DNA of 64,000 nt from Leisingera sp. ANG59. GTDB lineage: Bacteria > Pseudomonadota > Alphaproteobacteria > Rhodobacterales > Rhodobacteraceae. The stretch spans positions 1-64,000 of the forward strand of contig NZ_WLCM01000003.1 in the NCBI RefSeq assembly GCF_013317235.1, given 5' to 3'. Position 1 is the first letter of the stretch, and each line of letters opens with the position of its first letter. The position numbers and the translations under genes were made by a program. Below the pieces are notes generated by a model that worked only from the letters and a program-made list of their open reading frames with translations, searched no databases and was not told the DNA's origin. Positions 27,013-35,583 of the stretch are shown here, in pieces.

Positions 27013-27813
27013 TCACTCGTGCCCCATCTTATTCATCATGGCTTCCAGCCGCGGCACGTCCTCCGGGTTGTTCAGCTCCCAGAATTCGCGGCCGCGCGCC
27101 TCCACCTCAACACACAGCACCTTGCGCCCGTTCTCCAGGAACCGCAGCTGCTCCAGCCCTTCGAGCCGTTCCAGCGGCCCTGTATCCCAGTCAGGATACG
27201 CTGCCAATGCATCCGGGCGGTAGGCATAGACGCCGACATGATGAAAGACCGGCGTATTTTCGCCATCACCGTAAGCCTGGCCGCAATAAGGCACCACTTC
27301 CTTGGAGAAATAGAGCGCACTATGGTCCGCGGCAAATACTGCGGTGGTGCCGCCGACCCGGCCGGCCTTGCGGTCCGCCAGAAGGCTGTTCAGCGTCTCG
27401 CCGTTGCAGCGCAGCACCGGTGTTGCCAGCCCCATGCCGGGCGCAGCCCTCAGCCCGGCCACCAGATCCTCGACGAACCAATGCGGGGTCAGCGGCGCAT
27501 CCCCCTGCAGGTTCACCACGATCTCGTAACCGCTGCCCAGCGCCGCATGCGCCTCCGCACAGCGCTCGGTGCCATTGGCGCACTCTTCCGAGGTCATCAC
27601 CACCTCAGCGCCAAAACCCTCCGCGGCCTGTTTGATGCGTTCGTCATCCGTGGCCACGACCACCCGGTCGGCGCCCTGAACCGAGCAGGCCGCCCGCCAG
27701 GAGCGCTCCACCAGCGAGCGTTTTTCGCCGCTGGCCCCGGTCAGCGGCACCAGCGGTTTGCCGGGATAGCGGGTAGATGCATAGCGGGCGGGGATGACGA
27801 TCAGAACGGACAT
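27013..27813 (-). CDS. kdsB: 3-deoxy-manno-octulosonate cytidylyltransferase
   Basis: 266 residues. N-terminal IPARYASTRYPGKPL is the CTP-binding signature of CMP-Kdo synthetase; VNLQGDAPL and KHVGVYAYR-like HHVGVYAYR follow. It activates Kdo as CMP-Kdo for lipopolysaccharide core or for Kdo-linked capsules. Its ATG overlaps the cysQ stop by one base, so the two are coupled. Genes for KdsA and KdsC are not in the window; kdsD is at 15060. Confidence 0.95.
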   Translation of the reverse strand: MSVLIVIPARYASTRYPGKPLVPLTGASGEKRSLVERSWRAACSVQGADRVVVATDDERIKQAAEGFGAEVVMTSEECANGTERCAEAHAALGSGYEIVVNLQGDAPLTPHWFVEDLVAGLRAAPGMGLATPVLRCNGETLNSLLADRKAGRVGGTTAVFAADHSALYFSKEVVPYCGQAYGDGENTPVFHHVGVYAYRPDALAAYPDWDTGPLERLEGLEQLRFLENGRKVLCVEVEARGREFWELNNPEDVPRLEAMMNKMGHE

Positions 27814-28610
27814 CAGGCTTCCTTCAGTTCCACAGCCGGTGCATAGGCGATGAAGAACGGATTGGCATAGCCCTCCTTACCGTATTTCAGCGGGGAATGA
27901 TCGTCAAAACGCACCACTTTGCCGCCGGCACCGGCCAGCACCGCATGGCCCGCGGCGGTATCCCACTCCATGGTGCGGCCGACGCGCGGATAGAGATCCG
28001 CCTCGCCGGTGGCCACCAGGCAGAACTTCAGCGAAGAACCGGCGCTCTTGCTGTCCTTCACGCTGTATTTGCTGATGTAGTCATCAGTGGCCTGATCGCG
28101 GTGCGATTTCGACGCCACAACCATCAGCGCCGAGTTGTCGCTGTCGGCCACCCGGATGGGGCGGGTCTCGCCGATGGTCTCCGGATCGAAGCTGCCGGTC
28201 TCCTCGACCGCGCTGCCATCCGCCAGGGTGAAGAACATCCGCTGCCGCGCCGGCGCATACACTACGCCCCGGGTCGGCACGCCCTTTTCCACCAGCGCGA
28301 TGTTGACGGTGAAATCGCCGCGGCGGTGGATGAATTCCTTGGTGCCGTCCAGCGGATCGACGATCAGGAAGGTATCGCCGCGCTCCTTGTGCGAGGCCGC
28401 CTGCTCCTCGGTGACCAGCATCATGTCCGGAAACGCAGCCCGCAGCCCCGCCGAAATCAGCGCATCCGCCGCCTCATCCGCTGCGGTTACCGGGCTGTCA
28501 TCGGATTTCACCTTCACGTCGAAATCGTCGGAATTGTAGATCTCCATGATCTTCGCGCCGGCCTCGATGGCCAGCTTGCGGATCACGGGCACCAGGTTTT
28601 CATAGGTCAC
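27813..28610 (-). CDS. cysQ: 3'(2'),5'-bisphosphate nucleotidase
   Basis: 265 residues from a GTG at 28610. Inositol-monophosphatase-fold enzyme: DDSPVTAADEAAD, TEEQAA, DPLDGTKEF (metal-binding) and EWDTAAGHAVL are all present. It hydrolyses PAP, the by-product of PAPS-dependent sulfotransferases and of sulfate assimilation. Its presence in the same region as a carbohydrate sulfotransferase supports a sulfated glycan. The 111-bp gap to the divergent permease gene should contain both promoters. Confidence 0.92.
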   Translation of the reverse strand: MTYENLVPVIRKLAIEAGAKIMEIYNSDDFDVKVKSDDSPVTAADEAADALISAGLRAAFPDMMLVTEEQAASHKERGDTFLIVDPLDGTKEFIHRRGDFTVNIALVEKGVPTRGVVYAPARQRMFFTLADGSAVEETGSFDPETIGETRPIRVADSDNSALMVVASKSHRDQATDDYISKYSVKDSKSAGSSLKFCLVATGEADLYPRVGRTMEWDTAAGHAVLAGAGGKVVRFDDHSPLKYGKEGYANPFFIAYAPAVELKEA

Positions 28611-28721
28611 GCGGGTCTCCCTGACACGGGTTTAATTGAAAATTTTCCTCTTGCCCCTTATGATCCGCAGACAGCAGAACGGCAAGCAGCCGCATCATAT
28701 TCGAGCAGAGAACGCAGGTTC

Positions 28722-29543
28722 ATGTTTCAGCAGCGCACACAGCCTTCGTGGATGTCCGGTTTCTTCGCCTTGTGCGAGGTGGTGTTCCATTCCATCGTGC
28801 GCAGCGTCCGCTCCAAACACAACAATGCTTTCCTCGCGCTTGGCCTGAACCTGCTGCAGACGATTTTGTTCGTGCTGGCCTTCTATGTCATGTTTGCGGT
28901 CCTGGGCCTGCGGGGCGCGGCCATCCGCGGCGACTTCCTGCTCTATGTGATGTCCGGCGTTTACCTGTTCATGGTGCACACCAAGACCGTCAGCGCTGTT
29001 GCCGGCGCCGAGGGTCCCAGCAGCCCGATGATGCAGCACGCGCCGATGAACACGATGGTCGCCCTGCTGTCCGCCGCCATCGGCGCGCTCTATATTCAGG
29101 TTCTGTCGCTGTTCATCATCCTGTTTGCCTACCACGTCGCCTACACGCCCGTGCACATCGAGGAACCCATTCCAGCATTCGGCATGGTGCTGCTGGCCTG
29201 GATCACCGGGTTTGGCGTGGGGCTAGTGTTTCTGGTGCTGAAGCCCTGGGCGCCGAGTTTTGTCAGCATCCTGATGATGATCTATCAGCGGGCCAACATG
29301 ATTGCCTCGGGCAAGATGTTCCTGGCCAACACCCTGCCCAGCTTCATGCTGGCGATGTTCGACTGGAACCCGCTGTTTCACTGCATTGATCAGGCCCGCG
29401 GCTTCGTCTTCATAAACTACAACCCGCATTTCAGTTCCTGGCAGTATGCGGCCTGGGTGGCGCTGGTGCTGATCGTGATCGGCCTGATGGGCGAATTCTA
29501 CACCCGCCGCCATGTCTCCCTCAGCTGGAACGCCCGGCGGTGA
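28722..29543 (+). CDS. ABC-2 type polysaccharide export permease (KpsM-like)
   Basis: 273 residues from ATG 28722 (GAACGCAGG upstream is weak). About six membrane helices span residues 45-265. The layout and the FYTRRHVSLSW end resemble the permeases of capsule and O-antigen ABC exporters such as KpsM/Wzm. The matching ATPase (KpsT/Wzt) is not adjacent, so it must be encoded elsewhere. Divergent from cysQ-kdsB, hence probably part of the surface-glycan region. Its stop overlaps the next gene by 4 bp. Confidence 0.7.
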   Translation: MFQQRTQPSWMSGFFALCEVVFHSIVRSVRSKHNNAFLALGLNLLQTILFVLAFYVMFAVLGLRGAAIRGDFLLYVMSGVYLFMVHTKTVSAVAGAEGPSSPMMQHAPMNTMVALLSAAIGALYIQVLSLFIILFAYHVAYTPVHIEEPIPAFGMVLLAWITGFGVGLVFLVLKPWAPSFVSILMMIYQRANMIASGKMFLANTLPSFMLAMFDWNPLFHCIDQARGFVFINYNPHFSSWQYAAWVALVLIVIGLMGEFYTRRHVSLSWNARR

Positions 29544-30184
29544 AGGGGCTGCGCGCAGCCGCCGTTCTCTGGCTGGCCGTCCTGGCCCTGCCAGCCGCAG
29601 CGCAGGAGTTTCCCGCGCTTCACAGTGTCACCGGTGTTGCATCGGACGATGTGCTGAACATCCGCAGCGCCCCCTCCGCCGGCTCTGAAATCATCGGCAC
29701 CCTGGCACCGGACCAAACCGGGGTGGAAGTGGTTCTGGCGGATGACAGCGGCAAATGGGGCCTGGTCAACAGCGGCGAGCAATCCGGCTGGGCTGCTCTG
29801 CGGTATCTGGACCGGGCTTCTTCCAGCAATTGGCACGAGCAACCGGAACAGGCTCTGGATTGCTTCGGCACCGAGCCCTTCTGGTCTCTGACACTGGATA
29901 AAGCTGCCATTTTCAGCACTCCGGACAGTCCGGGCACCCCCGTCACACTGCTGGCACGGGAACCGGCCGCAGGCCGCAGCGGCAAATCCGGCTTCCTCGC
30001 TGCACGCCAGAGCAGCAGCGAAACGTCCGCCCCCGAAGCGATCAGCCTGTCCGGCACCCTGACGGCAGAGCATTGCTCCGACGGCATGTCTGACCGGACC
30101 TATGGCATTTCGATCGACCTGCTGCGCCTGCGCAGCACAGGCCAGCTGCACGTCCTGACCGACTGCTGCTCGCTGGTGCCCTAG
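29540..30184 (+). CDS. Secreted SH3-domain protein with COG3650-like C-terminus
   Basis: 214 residues from a GTG at 29540 (GTGA overlap with the permease stop). A signal peptide (about 1-21, ending PAAAQ) is followed by a bacterial SH3 domain (about 30-92; DVLNIRSAPSAGSEIIG, GWVNS-like WGLVNSGEQSGWAALRYL). The C-terminal region (about 105-214) has CFGTEPFWSLTL, ISLSGTLTAEHCSDGMSDRTYG and CC near the end, the pattern of COG3650 periplasmic proteins of unknown role. It likely binds peptidoglycan or another envelope component. Coupling to the export permease may be functional or accidental. Confidence 0.65.
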   Translation: MKGLRAAAVLWLAVLALPAAAQEFPALHSVTGVASDDVLNIRSAPSAGSEIIGTLAPDQTGVEVVLADDSGKWGLVNSGEQSGWAALRYLDRASSSNWHEQPEQALDCFGTEPFWSLTLDKAAIFSTPDSPGTPVTLLAREPAAGRSGKSGFLAARQSSSETSAPEAISLSGTLTAEHCSDGMSDRTYGISIDLLRLRSTGQLHVLTDCCSLVP

Positions 30185-30197
30185 CCGCCGGCCCCAA

Positions 30198-30244
30198 GAC
30201 TTTTCAGCAAAAGTCATGGCAAAAGTTTTCCGTAAAACTTTTGC
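30198..30244. terminator. Two tandem hairpins between convergent genes
   Basis: Hairpin 1: GACTTTT (30198-30204) and AAAAGTC (30209-30215). Hairpin 2: GCAAAAGTTTT (30219-30229) and AAAACTTTTGC (30234-30244), an 11-bp perfect stem. Both have the A/T-flanked symmetry of a bidirectional terminator between the SH3 gene and alkB. Confidence 0.6.
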
Positions 30245-30256
30245 GCCCCGCCGGCG

Positions 30257-30859
30257 TCATGTCACAACACGCAGGGTCAAGTTGATCCGCCCGCCCTTGG
30301 ACAGCAGCCGCGAGGATTTGAACCGGATCCGGTCCACCCCGTGATAGGTCAGCCGCGCTTCGCCCCCCATCACAACCACGTCGCCCGAGCTCAGCCAGAG
30401 CGATTCCGTCTTGCCGCCGCGGGTCGGGTTTCCGATCCGGAACAGCCCGTCATCTCCCAGCGAAATGGAAACCACCGGATAGGAGAAATCCGCTTCATCC
30501 TTGTCCTGATGCAGCCCCATCCGGGCGCCCTCGCCATAGTAGTTCAGCAGGCAGCATTCCGGCTGCCGCTCCAGCCCGGTCAGCTCCGTCCAGATCGCCA
30601 GCACCTCTGCCGGGATCGCAGGCCAGACCCGCCCGGAGGGGTGCGCCTCCGCATAGCGGTACCCCTTGGCATCCGAGTACCAGCCGAACTGCCCGGCAGA
30701 GGTCATCCGCACCGACATCTGCCCGCCGCCCGGCACCCTGGGCGAGTACAGGGGCGCCGCCTTCAGCACCGGCCGCAGGCTCTCGATCAGCGCGGCCTGT
30801 CTGCCCGGGTCCAGATACCCCTTGTGAACATCGAATCCGCGCACCCGCAGCAGGGTCAT
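30257..30859 (-). CDS. alkB: Alpha-ketoglutarate-dependent DNA repair dioxygenase AlkB
   Basis: 200 residues. Fe(II)/2-oxoglutarate dioxygenase that reverses alkyl lesions such as 1-methyladenine and 3-methylcytosine. The iron ligands HxD (LHQDKDE) and the later His (LTYHGVDRI) are visible, as is the 2-oxoglutarate-binding RINLTLR near the end. NYYGEGARMGLHQDKDE is highly typical of the family. Monocistronic and divergent from dnaK. The same gene symbol is used for the unrelated alkane hydroxylase at 322-1455. Confidence 0.93.
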   Translation of the reverse strand: MTLLRVRGFDVHKGYLDPGRQAALIESLRPVLKAAPLYSPRVPGGGQMSVRMTSAGQFGWYSDAKGYRYAEAHPSGRVWPAIPAEVLAIWTELTGLERQPECCLLNYYGEGARMGLHQDKDEADFSYPVVSISLGDDGLFRIGNPTRGGKTESLWLSSGDVVVMGGEARLTYHGVDRIRFKSSRLLSKGGRINLTLRVVT

Positions 30860-30933
30860 TGCCGTTCATCCATCCTTAACCATGACCCTTGCAAAAAAGC
30901 GCATTGATTCACGCCTCCGGGCGTGCCTGAGCG

Positions 30934-30965
30934 CTTGCAGGGCCGTTTTCACGTCCCTATATACG
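30934..30965 (+). promoter_or_regulatory. RpoH (sigma-32) promoter of dnaK
   Basis: CTTG at 30934-30937, 18 bp, then CCTATATACG at 30956-30965. This fits the alphaproteobacterial heat-shock form CTTG-N17/18-CYTATNTNNG at every stated position. It lies about 105 bp upstream of the dnaK start, in the dnaK orientation. Confidence 0.75.
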
Positions 30966-31073
30966 CCGGGACGCGGCAAGGTGCAGACCAAACCGCAAAT
31001 CAATCGGGGCCAGGATGCCGCAACGGGTTCAGGCCTCGGGTAATCGCCTTGAGTAGTAAAAAGGGATCGAAAA

Positions 31074-32996
31074 ATGAGCAAAGTTATCGGCATCGACCTG
31101 GGTACCACCAACTCCTGCGTGGCCATCATGGACGGCTCCCAGCCCCGCGTGATCGAAAACGCCGAGGGCGCGCGCACCACCCCGTCGATCGTTGCCTTCA
31201 CCGACGATGAGCGCCTGGTCGGCCAGCCGGCCAAACGCCAGGCCGTGACCAACCCCGACAACACCATCTTCGGCGTCAAGCGCCTGATCGGCCGCCGGTT
31301 CGACGACGCGGCCGTCGCCAAGGACAAGAAAATGGTGCCGTTCTCCATCGTGAACGGCGGCAACGGCGACGCATGGGTCGAAGCCAAGGGCGAGAAATAC
31401 TCCCCGTCGCAGATCTCCGCCTTCACCCTGGGCAAGATGAAGGAAACCGCGGAATCCTACCTGGGCGAGGAAGTCACCCAGGCGGTGATCACCGTGCCCG
31501 CTTACTTCAACGACGCCCAGCGTCAGGCCACCAAGGACGCCGGCAAGATCGCCGGCCTCGAAGTGCTGCGCATCATCAACGAGCCGACCGCGGCTGCGCT
31601 GGCCTATGGCCTGGACAAGGAAAACACCCAGACCATCGCCGTCTATGACCTCGGCGGCGGCACCTTCGACGTCACCATTCTGGAAATCGACGACGGCCTG
31701 TTCGAAGTGAAGTCGACCAACGGCGACACCTTCCTGGGCGGCGAAGACTTCGACATGCGCATCGTCAACTACCTGGCGGATGAGTTCAAAAAAGAGAACG
31801 GCGTCGATCTGTCCAAGGACAAGATGGCCCTGCAGCGCCTGAAAGAAGCCGCTGAAAAAGCCAAGATCGAACTGTCCTCCACCTCGCAGACCGAGATCAA
31901 CCAGCCGTTCATCTCGATGGATCCGTCCTCGGGCCAGCCGCTGCACCTGGTGATGAAGCTGACCCGTGCCAAGCTGGAAAGCCTGGTCTCCGACCTGATC
32001 AAGCGCTCGATGGACCCGTGCAAGGCAGCTCTCAAGGACGCAGGCCTGTCCGCCTCCGACATTGACGAGGTGGTTCTGGTCGGCGGTATGACCCGGATGC
32101 CGAAAGTCATCGAAGAGGTGACCAAGTTCTTCGGCAAGGAGCCGCACAAGGGTGTGAACCCGGATGAAGTGGTTGCCATGGGCGCCGCCATCCAGGCCGG
32201 CGTTCTGCAGGGCGACGTCAAGGACGTGGTGCTGCTCGACGTGACCCCGCTGTCCCTGGGCATCGAAACCCTGGGCGGTGTCTTCACCCGCCTGATCGAC
32301 CGCAACACCACCATCCCGACCAAGAAGTCGCAGGTGTTCTCGACCGCGGAAGACAACCAGAACGCCGTGACCATCCGCGTGTTCCAGGGCGAGCGTGAAA
32401 TGGCTGCCGACAACAAGATGCTCGGCCAGTTCAACCTCGAGGAAATCCCGCCGGCACCGCGCGGCATGCCGCAGATCGAAGTGACCTTCGACATCGACGC
32501 CAACGGCATCGTGTCGGTCGGCGCCAAGGACAAGGCGACCGGCAAGGAACAGCAGATCACCATCCAGGCCTCCGGCGGTCTGTCCGACGACGACATCGAA
32601 AAGATGGTCAAGGACGCCGAAGCCAACGCCGAGGCGGACAAGGAACGCCGCGAGCTGGTCGAAGCCAAGAACCAGGCCGAATCGCTGATCCACTCGACCG
32701 AGAAATCGGTGGAAGAGCATGGCGACAAGGTCGACCCGTCCACCGTCGAGGTGATCGAGCTGGCCGTGGCTGCGCTGAAGGACGATCTGGAAAACGAGAA
32801 ATCGACCGCCGACAAGATCAAGTCCGGCATCCAGAACGTCACCGAAGCCGCGATGAAACTGGGCGAAGCGATCTACAAGGCGCAGGCCGAAGAAGGCGGC
32901 GACGACGAGCCGGCAGCAGCTGACGAAGCCGCAGGCCCCGGTGACGACGACATCGTCGATGCCGAATTCGAAGACCTGGACAACGACAAGCGCTAA
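31074..32996 (+). CDS. dnaK: Molecular chaperone DnaK (Hsp70)
   Basis: 640 residues, the usual length. The ATPase domain starts [17 protein letters not shown] and contains [15 protein letters not shown] and the [11 protein letters not shown] block; the linker [18 protein letters not shown] leads into the substrate-binding domain and lid, ending with an acidic EFEDL-type tail ([12 protein letters not shown]). It folds and refolds proteins with DnaJ and GrpE. First gene of dnaK-dnaJ with a heat-shock promoter upstream and a GC hairpin before dnaJ. Confidence 0.99.
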   Translation: MSKVIGIDLGTTNSCVAIMDGSQPRVIENAEGARTTPSIVAFTDDERLVGQPAKRQAVTNPDNTIFGVKRLIGRRFDDAAVAKDKKMVPFSIVNGGNGDAWVEAKGEKYSPSQISAFTLGKMKETAESYLGEEVTQAVITVPAYFNDAQRQATKDAGKIAGLEVLRIINEPTAAALAYGLDKENTQTIAVYDLGGGTFDVTILEIDDGLFEVKSTNGDTFLGGEDFDMRIVNYLADEFKKENGVDLSKDKMALQRLKEAAEKAKIELSSTSQTEINQPFISMDPSSGQPLHLVMKLTRAKLESLVSDLIKRSMDPCKAALKDAGLSASDIDEVVLVGGMTRMPKVIEEVTKFFGKEPHKGVNPDEVVAMGAAIQAGVLQGDVKDVVLLDVTPLSLGIETLGGVFTRLIDRNTTIPTKKSQVFSTAEDNQNAVTIRVFQGEREMAADNKMLGQFNLEEIPPAPRGMPQIEVTFDIDANGIVSVGAKDKATGKEQQITIQASGGLSDDDIEKMVKDAEANAEADKERRELVEAKNQAESLIHSTEKSVEEHGDKVDPSTVEVIELAVAALKDDLENEKSTADKIKSGIQNVTEAAMKLGEAIYKAQAEEGGDDEPAAADEAAGPGDDDIVDAEFEDLDNDKR

Positions 32997-33019
32997 CGCC
33001 TGACCACTCAGGCCAAGGC

Positions 33020-33050
33020 GGGCCGGTCCGACCCCGGACCGGCCCATTTT
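33020..33050 (+). terminator. Hairpin between dnaK and dnaJ
   Basis: 11-bp perfect stem GGGCCGGTCCG (33020-33030) and CGGACCGGCCC (33035-33045), then ATTTTCG. Probably a partial terminator or an RNA stabiliser that lowers dnaJ relative to dnaK. Confidence 0.6.
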
Positions 33051-33073
33051 CGTTGAGGCAGATGGGGTAACCG

Positions 33074-34231
33074 ATGTCAAAACGTGACTATTACGACGTT
33101 CTGGGTGTGGCCAAAGGCGCCTCCGCAGACGAAATCAAAAAAGGCTTCCGCAAGAAAGCCAAGGAACTGCACCCTGACCGGAACAAGGACAATCCGGACG
33201 CAGAGGCGCAGTTCAAGGAAGCCAATGAGGCTTATGACGTCCTCAAGGACGCCGAGAAAAAGGCGGCCTACGACCGCTTCGGGCATGCTGCCTTTGAAAA
33301 CGGCATGGGCGGCGGCCAGCGCGGCGGAGCACAGGGCTTTGGCGGCGGCGATTTCTCTTCCGCATTCTCCGACGTGTTCGACGACCTGTTCGGCGACTTC
33401 ATGGGCGGCCAGCGCGGCGGTGCCGGCGGACGTCAGCGGGCGTCGCGCGGTGCCGACCTGCGCTACAACCTGCGCGTCTCGCTCGAGGACGCCTTTGGCG
33501 GGTTGCACAAGACCATTAAGGTCCCGGCCTCGGTCTCCTGCACCGCGTGTGAAGGCACCGGCGCCGAAGGCGGTGTGGAACCCACCACCTGCCCGACCTG
33601 CTCCGGCATGGGCAAGGTCCGCGCGCAGCAGGGCTTCTTCACCGTTGAACGCACCTGCCCGACCTGCTCGGGCCTGGGCCAGATCATCAAGAACCCGTGC
33701 AAATCCTGCCACGGCCACGGCCGGGTGGAAAAAGACCGCTCGCTGTCGGTGAACATCCCGGCAGGGGTTGAAACCGGCACCCGCATCCGCCTCGCGGGCG
33801 AAGGCGAAGCCGGCCTGCGCGGCGGCCCTCCGGGCGATCTCTACATCTTTGTCGAGGTCTCGCCGCACAAGCTGTTCGAGCGCGACGGCAACAACCTCTA
33901 CTGCCGGGTGCCAGTCAGCATGGCCAAGGCAGCGCTTGGCGGCTCCATCGAAGTGCCGACCATCGACGGCGGCCGCGGCCGGGTGCAGATCCCCGAGGGC
34001 AGCCAGTCCGGCCGCCAGATGCGCCTGCGCGGCAAGGGCATGCCGGCGCTGCGCGGCGGCGCCACCGGCGACATGTTCATCGAACTGGCGGTGGAAACCC
34101 CGATGAACCTCACCGCCCGCCAGAAGGAGCTTCTGCGCGAGTTCGAGGACATCTCCGAGGAAAACACCAACCCCGAATCCCGCAGCTTCTTCTCTTCGGT
34201 GAAAAGCTTCTGGGACGGGATGAAGGGGTGA
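33074..34231 (+). CDS. dnaJ: Molecular chaperone DnaJ (Hsp40)
   Basis: 385 residues, type I DnaJ. J domain 1-70 with HPD at 33-35; a Gly-rich linker ([23 protein letters not shown]); four CxxCxGxG zinc repeats ([32 protein letters not shown]) at about 155-220; then the C-terminal substrate-binding domains. It stimulates the DnaK ATPase and delivers unfolded clients. 77 bp after dnaK. Confidence 0.98.
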   Translation: MSKRDYYDVLGVAKGASADEIKKGFRKKAKELHPDRNKDNPDAEAQFKEANEAYDVLKDAEKKAAYDRFGHAAFENGMGGGQRGGAQGFGGGDFSSAFSDVFDDLFGDFMGGQRGGAGGRQRASRGADLRYNLRVSLEDAFGGLHKTIKVPASVSCTACEGTGAEGGVEPTTCPTCSGMGKVRAQQGFFTVERTCPTCSGLGQIIKNPCKSCHGHGRVEKDRSLSVNIPAGVETGTRIRLAGEGEAGLRGGPPGDLYIFVEVSPHKLFERDGNNLYCRVPVSMAKAALGGSIEVPTIDGGRGRVQIPEGSQSGRQMRLRGKGMPALRGGATGDMFIELAVETPMNLTARQKELLREFEDISEENTNPESRSFFSSVKSFWDGMKG

Positions 34232-34243
34232 GCAAGCTCCCCG

Positions 34244-34266
34244 GAAACGCTCCGGGGGAGCGTTTC
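34244..34266 (+). terminator. Hairpin after dnaJ
   Basis: Perfect 10-bp stem GAAACGCTCC (34244-34253) and GGAGCGTTTC (34257-34266) with a GGG loop, 12 bp past the dnaJ stop. Confidence 0.55.
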
Positions 34267-34314
34267 GCTTGCGAACGGGCGGAGCCCAGGCCACTAGCCT
34301 AAAACGGCACGTTC

Positions 34315-34346
34315 AAAAGCGCCCCAGCCCGGGGCGCTTTTCTTTT
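34315..34346 (+). terminator. Intrinsic terminator after dnaJ
   Basis: 11-bp stem AAAAGCGCCCC (34315-34325) and GGGGCGCTTTT (34331-34341), followed by CTTTT. This is the stronger of two hairpins after dnaJ. Confidence 0.8.
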
Positions 34347-34393
34347 GTGCATCCTTAACGCAGCCCCAAGCACAAGCGCCCTACACCGCGCTG

Positions 34394-34440
34394 CGGCGGT
34401 GCACAGGGAGTGTACGGAGGGTGCACGCCTGTCACCCCCC
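34394..34440. repeat. TGCAC 11-bp-period intergenic element, copy 1
   Basis: Units TGCACAGGGAG, TGTACGGAGGG and TGCACGCC follow each other with an 11-bp period, and the end folds as GGAGGGTG paired to CACCCCCC with one mismatch. A related element occurs at 58396-58430. It lies about 75 bp upstream of radC. Confidence 0.5.
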
Positions 34441-34515
34441 ATCTGCCTTCCTGCAGCCGCGCCGCTTGGGCGCGCATTAACACTTCCTCAACCATGATGT
34501 CGGCACCATGGCGCC

Positions 34516-35280
34516 ATGGCACAGGACCCCGCATTCGAGGACGTCTCCCTGCCGCTGTTTCCCGGCAGCGAGGAGGCCCCTGCGGCCCCGCTTTCCCCCG
34601 GCCGCCTGCCCTCCTACATCAAGGACCACCGCGCCCGCCTGCGCGAGCGTTTCATGGCCGGCGGCGCCGCTGCGATGCCCGATTACGAGCTGCTGGAACT
34701 GGTCCTGTTCCGCTCCATCCCGCGCCGCGACGTGAAACCCTTGGCGCGGCAACTGCTTGATACCTTTGGGGATTTCAACCGCGTTGTGACAGCCCCGCCG
34801 GAACGTCTGGCGCAAGTGAAGGGCATCGGCGACACAGTCATCACCGACCTCAAGGTGCTGGAGGCCGCCGCCCACCGCATGGCCCGCGCCCGGGTGATGC
34901 AGCGCCAGGTGATCTCCAGCTGGGACGCGCTCCTGGACTATTGCCACACCACCATGGCCCACCGTGAAACCGAACAGTTCCGCATCCTGTTCCTGGACCG
35001 CAAGAACGTCCTGATCGCCGACGAAGAACAGGCCCGCGGCACCGTCGACCACGTCCCCGTCTACCCTCGAGAAGTCGCCAAGCGCGCCCTGGAACTCAAC
35101 GCCAGCGCCTTGATTCTGGTGCATAATCACCCGTCCGGAGACCCCACGCCCTCGGACAGCGACATCGGTATGACGGATCAGATCCAGGCCGCCCTCAGCG
35201 CCTTGGGAATCACCCTGCACGACCATCTGATCATCGGAAAATCCGCCGAACTCAGCTTCCGCGCCCAGAGCTACCTGTAG
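34516..35280 (+). CDS. radC: RadC/JAB-domain family protein
   Basis: 254 residues. N-terminal helix-hairpin-helix-like region (LARQLLDTFG, LAQVKGIGDT) and a C-terminal JAB metalloprotease-like domain with HNHPSGDPTPSDSD, the full JAMM zinc motif. Named for a supposed DNA-repair role that has not been confirmed in E. coli; biochemical function is unknown. Followed by a convergent tRNA-Lys. Confidence 0.92.
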   Translation: MAQDPAFEDVSLPLFPGSEEAPAAPLSPGRLPSYIKDHRARLRERFMAGGAAAMPDYELLELVLFRSIPRRDVKPLARQLLDTFGDFNRVVTAPPERLAQVKGIGDTVITDLKVLEAAAHRMARARVMQRQVISSWDALLDYCHTTMAHRETEQFRILFLDRKNVLIADEEQARGTVDHVPVYPREVAKRALELNASALILVHNHPSGDPTPSDSDIGMTDQIQAALSALGITLHDHLIIGKSAELSFRAQSYL

Positions 35281-35320
35281 CGGCTTCGCGTCTCATCATC
35301 AGCGGTTTTTTTGGAGGAAG

Positions 35321-35396
35321 TGGTGAGCCGTGCAGGATTCGAACCTGCGACCCACTGATTAAAAGTCAGTTGCTCTACCAACTGAGCTAACGGCCC
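35321..35396 (-). tRNA. tRNA-Lys (anticodon TTT)
   Basis: 76 nt with encoded CCA (TGG at 35321-35323 on the plus strand). Acceptor GGGCCGT pairs with ACGGCTC with one G-T wobble, D-arm GCTCAGTTGGTAGAGC, anticodon loop CTTTTAA, T-arm GCAGGTTCGAATCCTGC. Confidence 0.97.
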
Positions 35397-35583
35397 ACTT
35401 CTTCGTCGCGGTCTAAGTGTTTTTCCCAGAAGGTTCAAGCACTTATTTCGCTTTGGTCCGGCGCGGCGGTGTGTGTCACGCTGTCCCGATAGGCGGCGTA
35501 TCTAGGGCCAGTGCGGCGGGGGGTCAACCCCTTTTTTCAACTTTTCTCACCGAAGGCTGGATTCATCTCCGCGCCGGGTCTAT

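Noticed and set aside
31029-33080. 683-codon open frame on the minus strand opposite dnaK
   Set aside because: It is a mirror of the GC-biased dnaK codon pattern, has low-complexity residue content, and no family signal. Same for the long frame opposite dxs (60548-62335) and opposite petB-petC (39726-42029).
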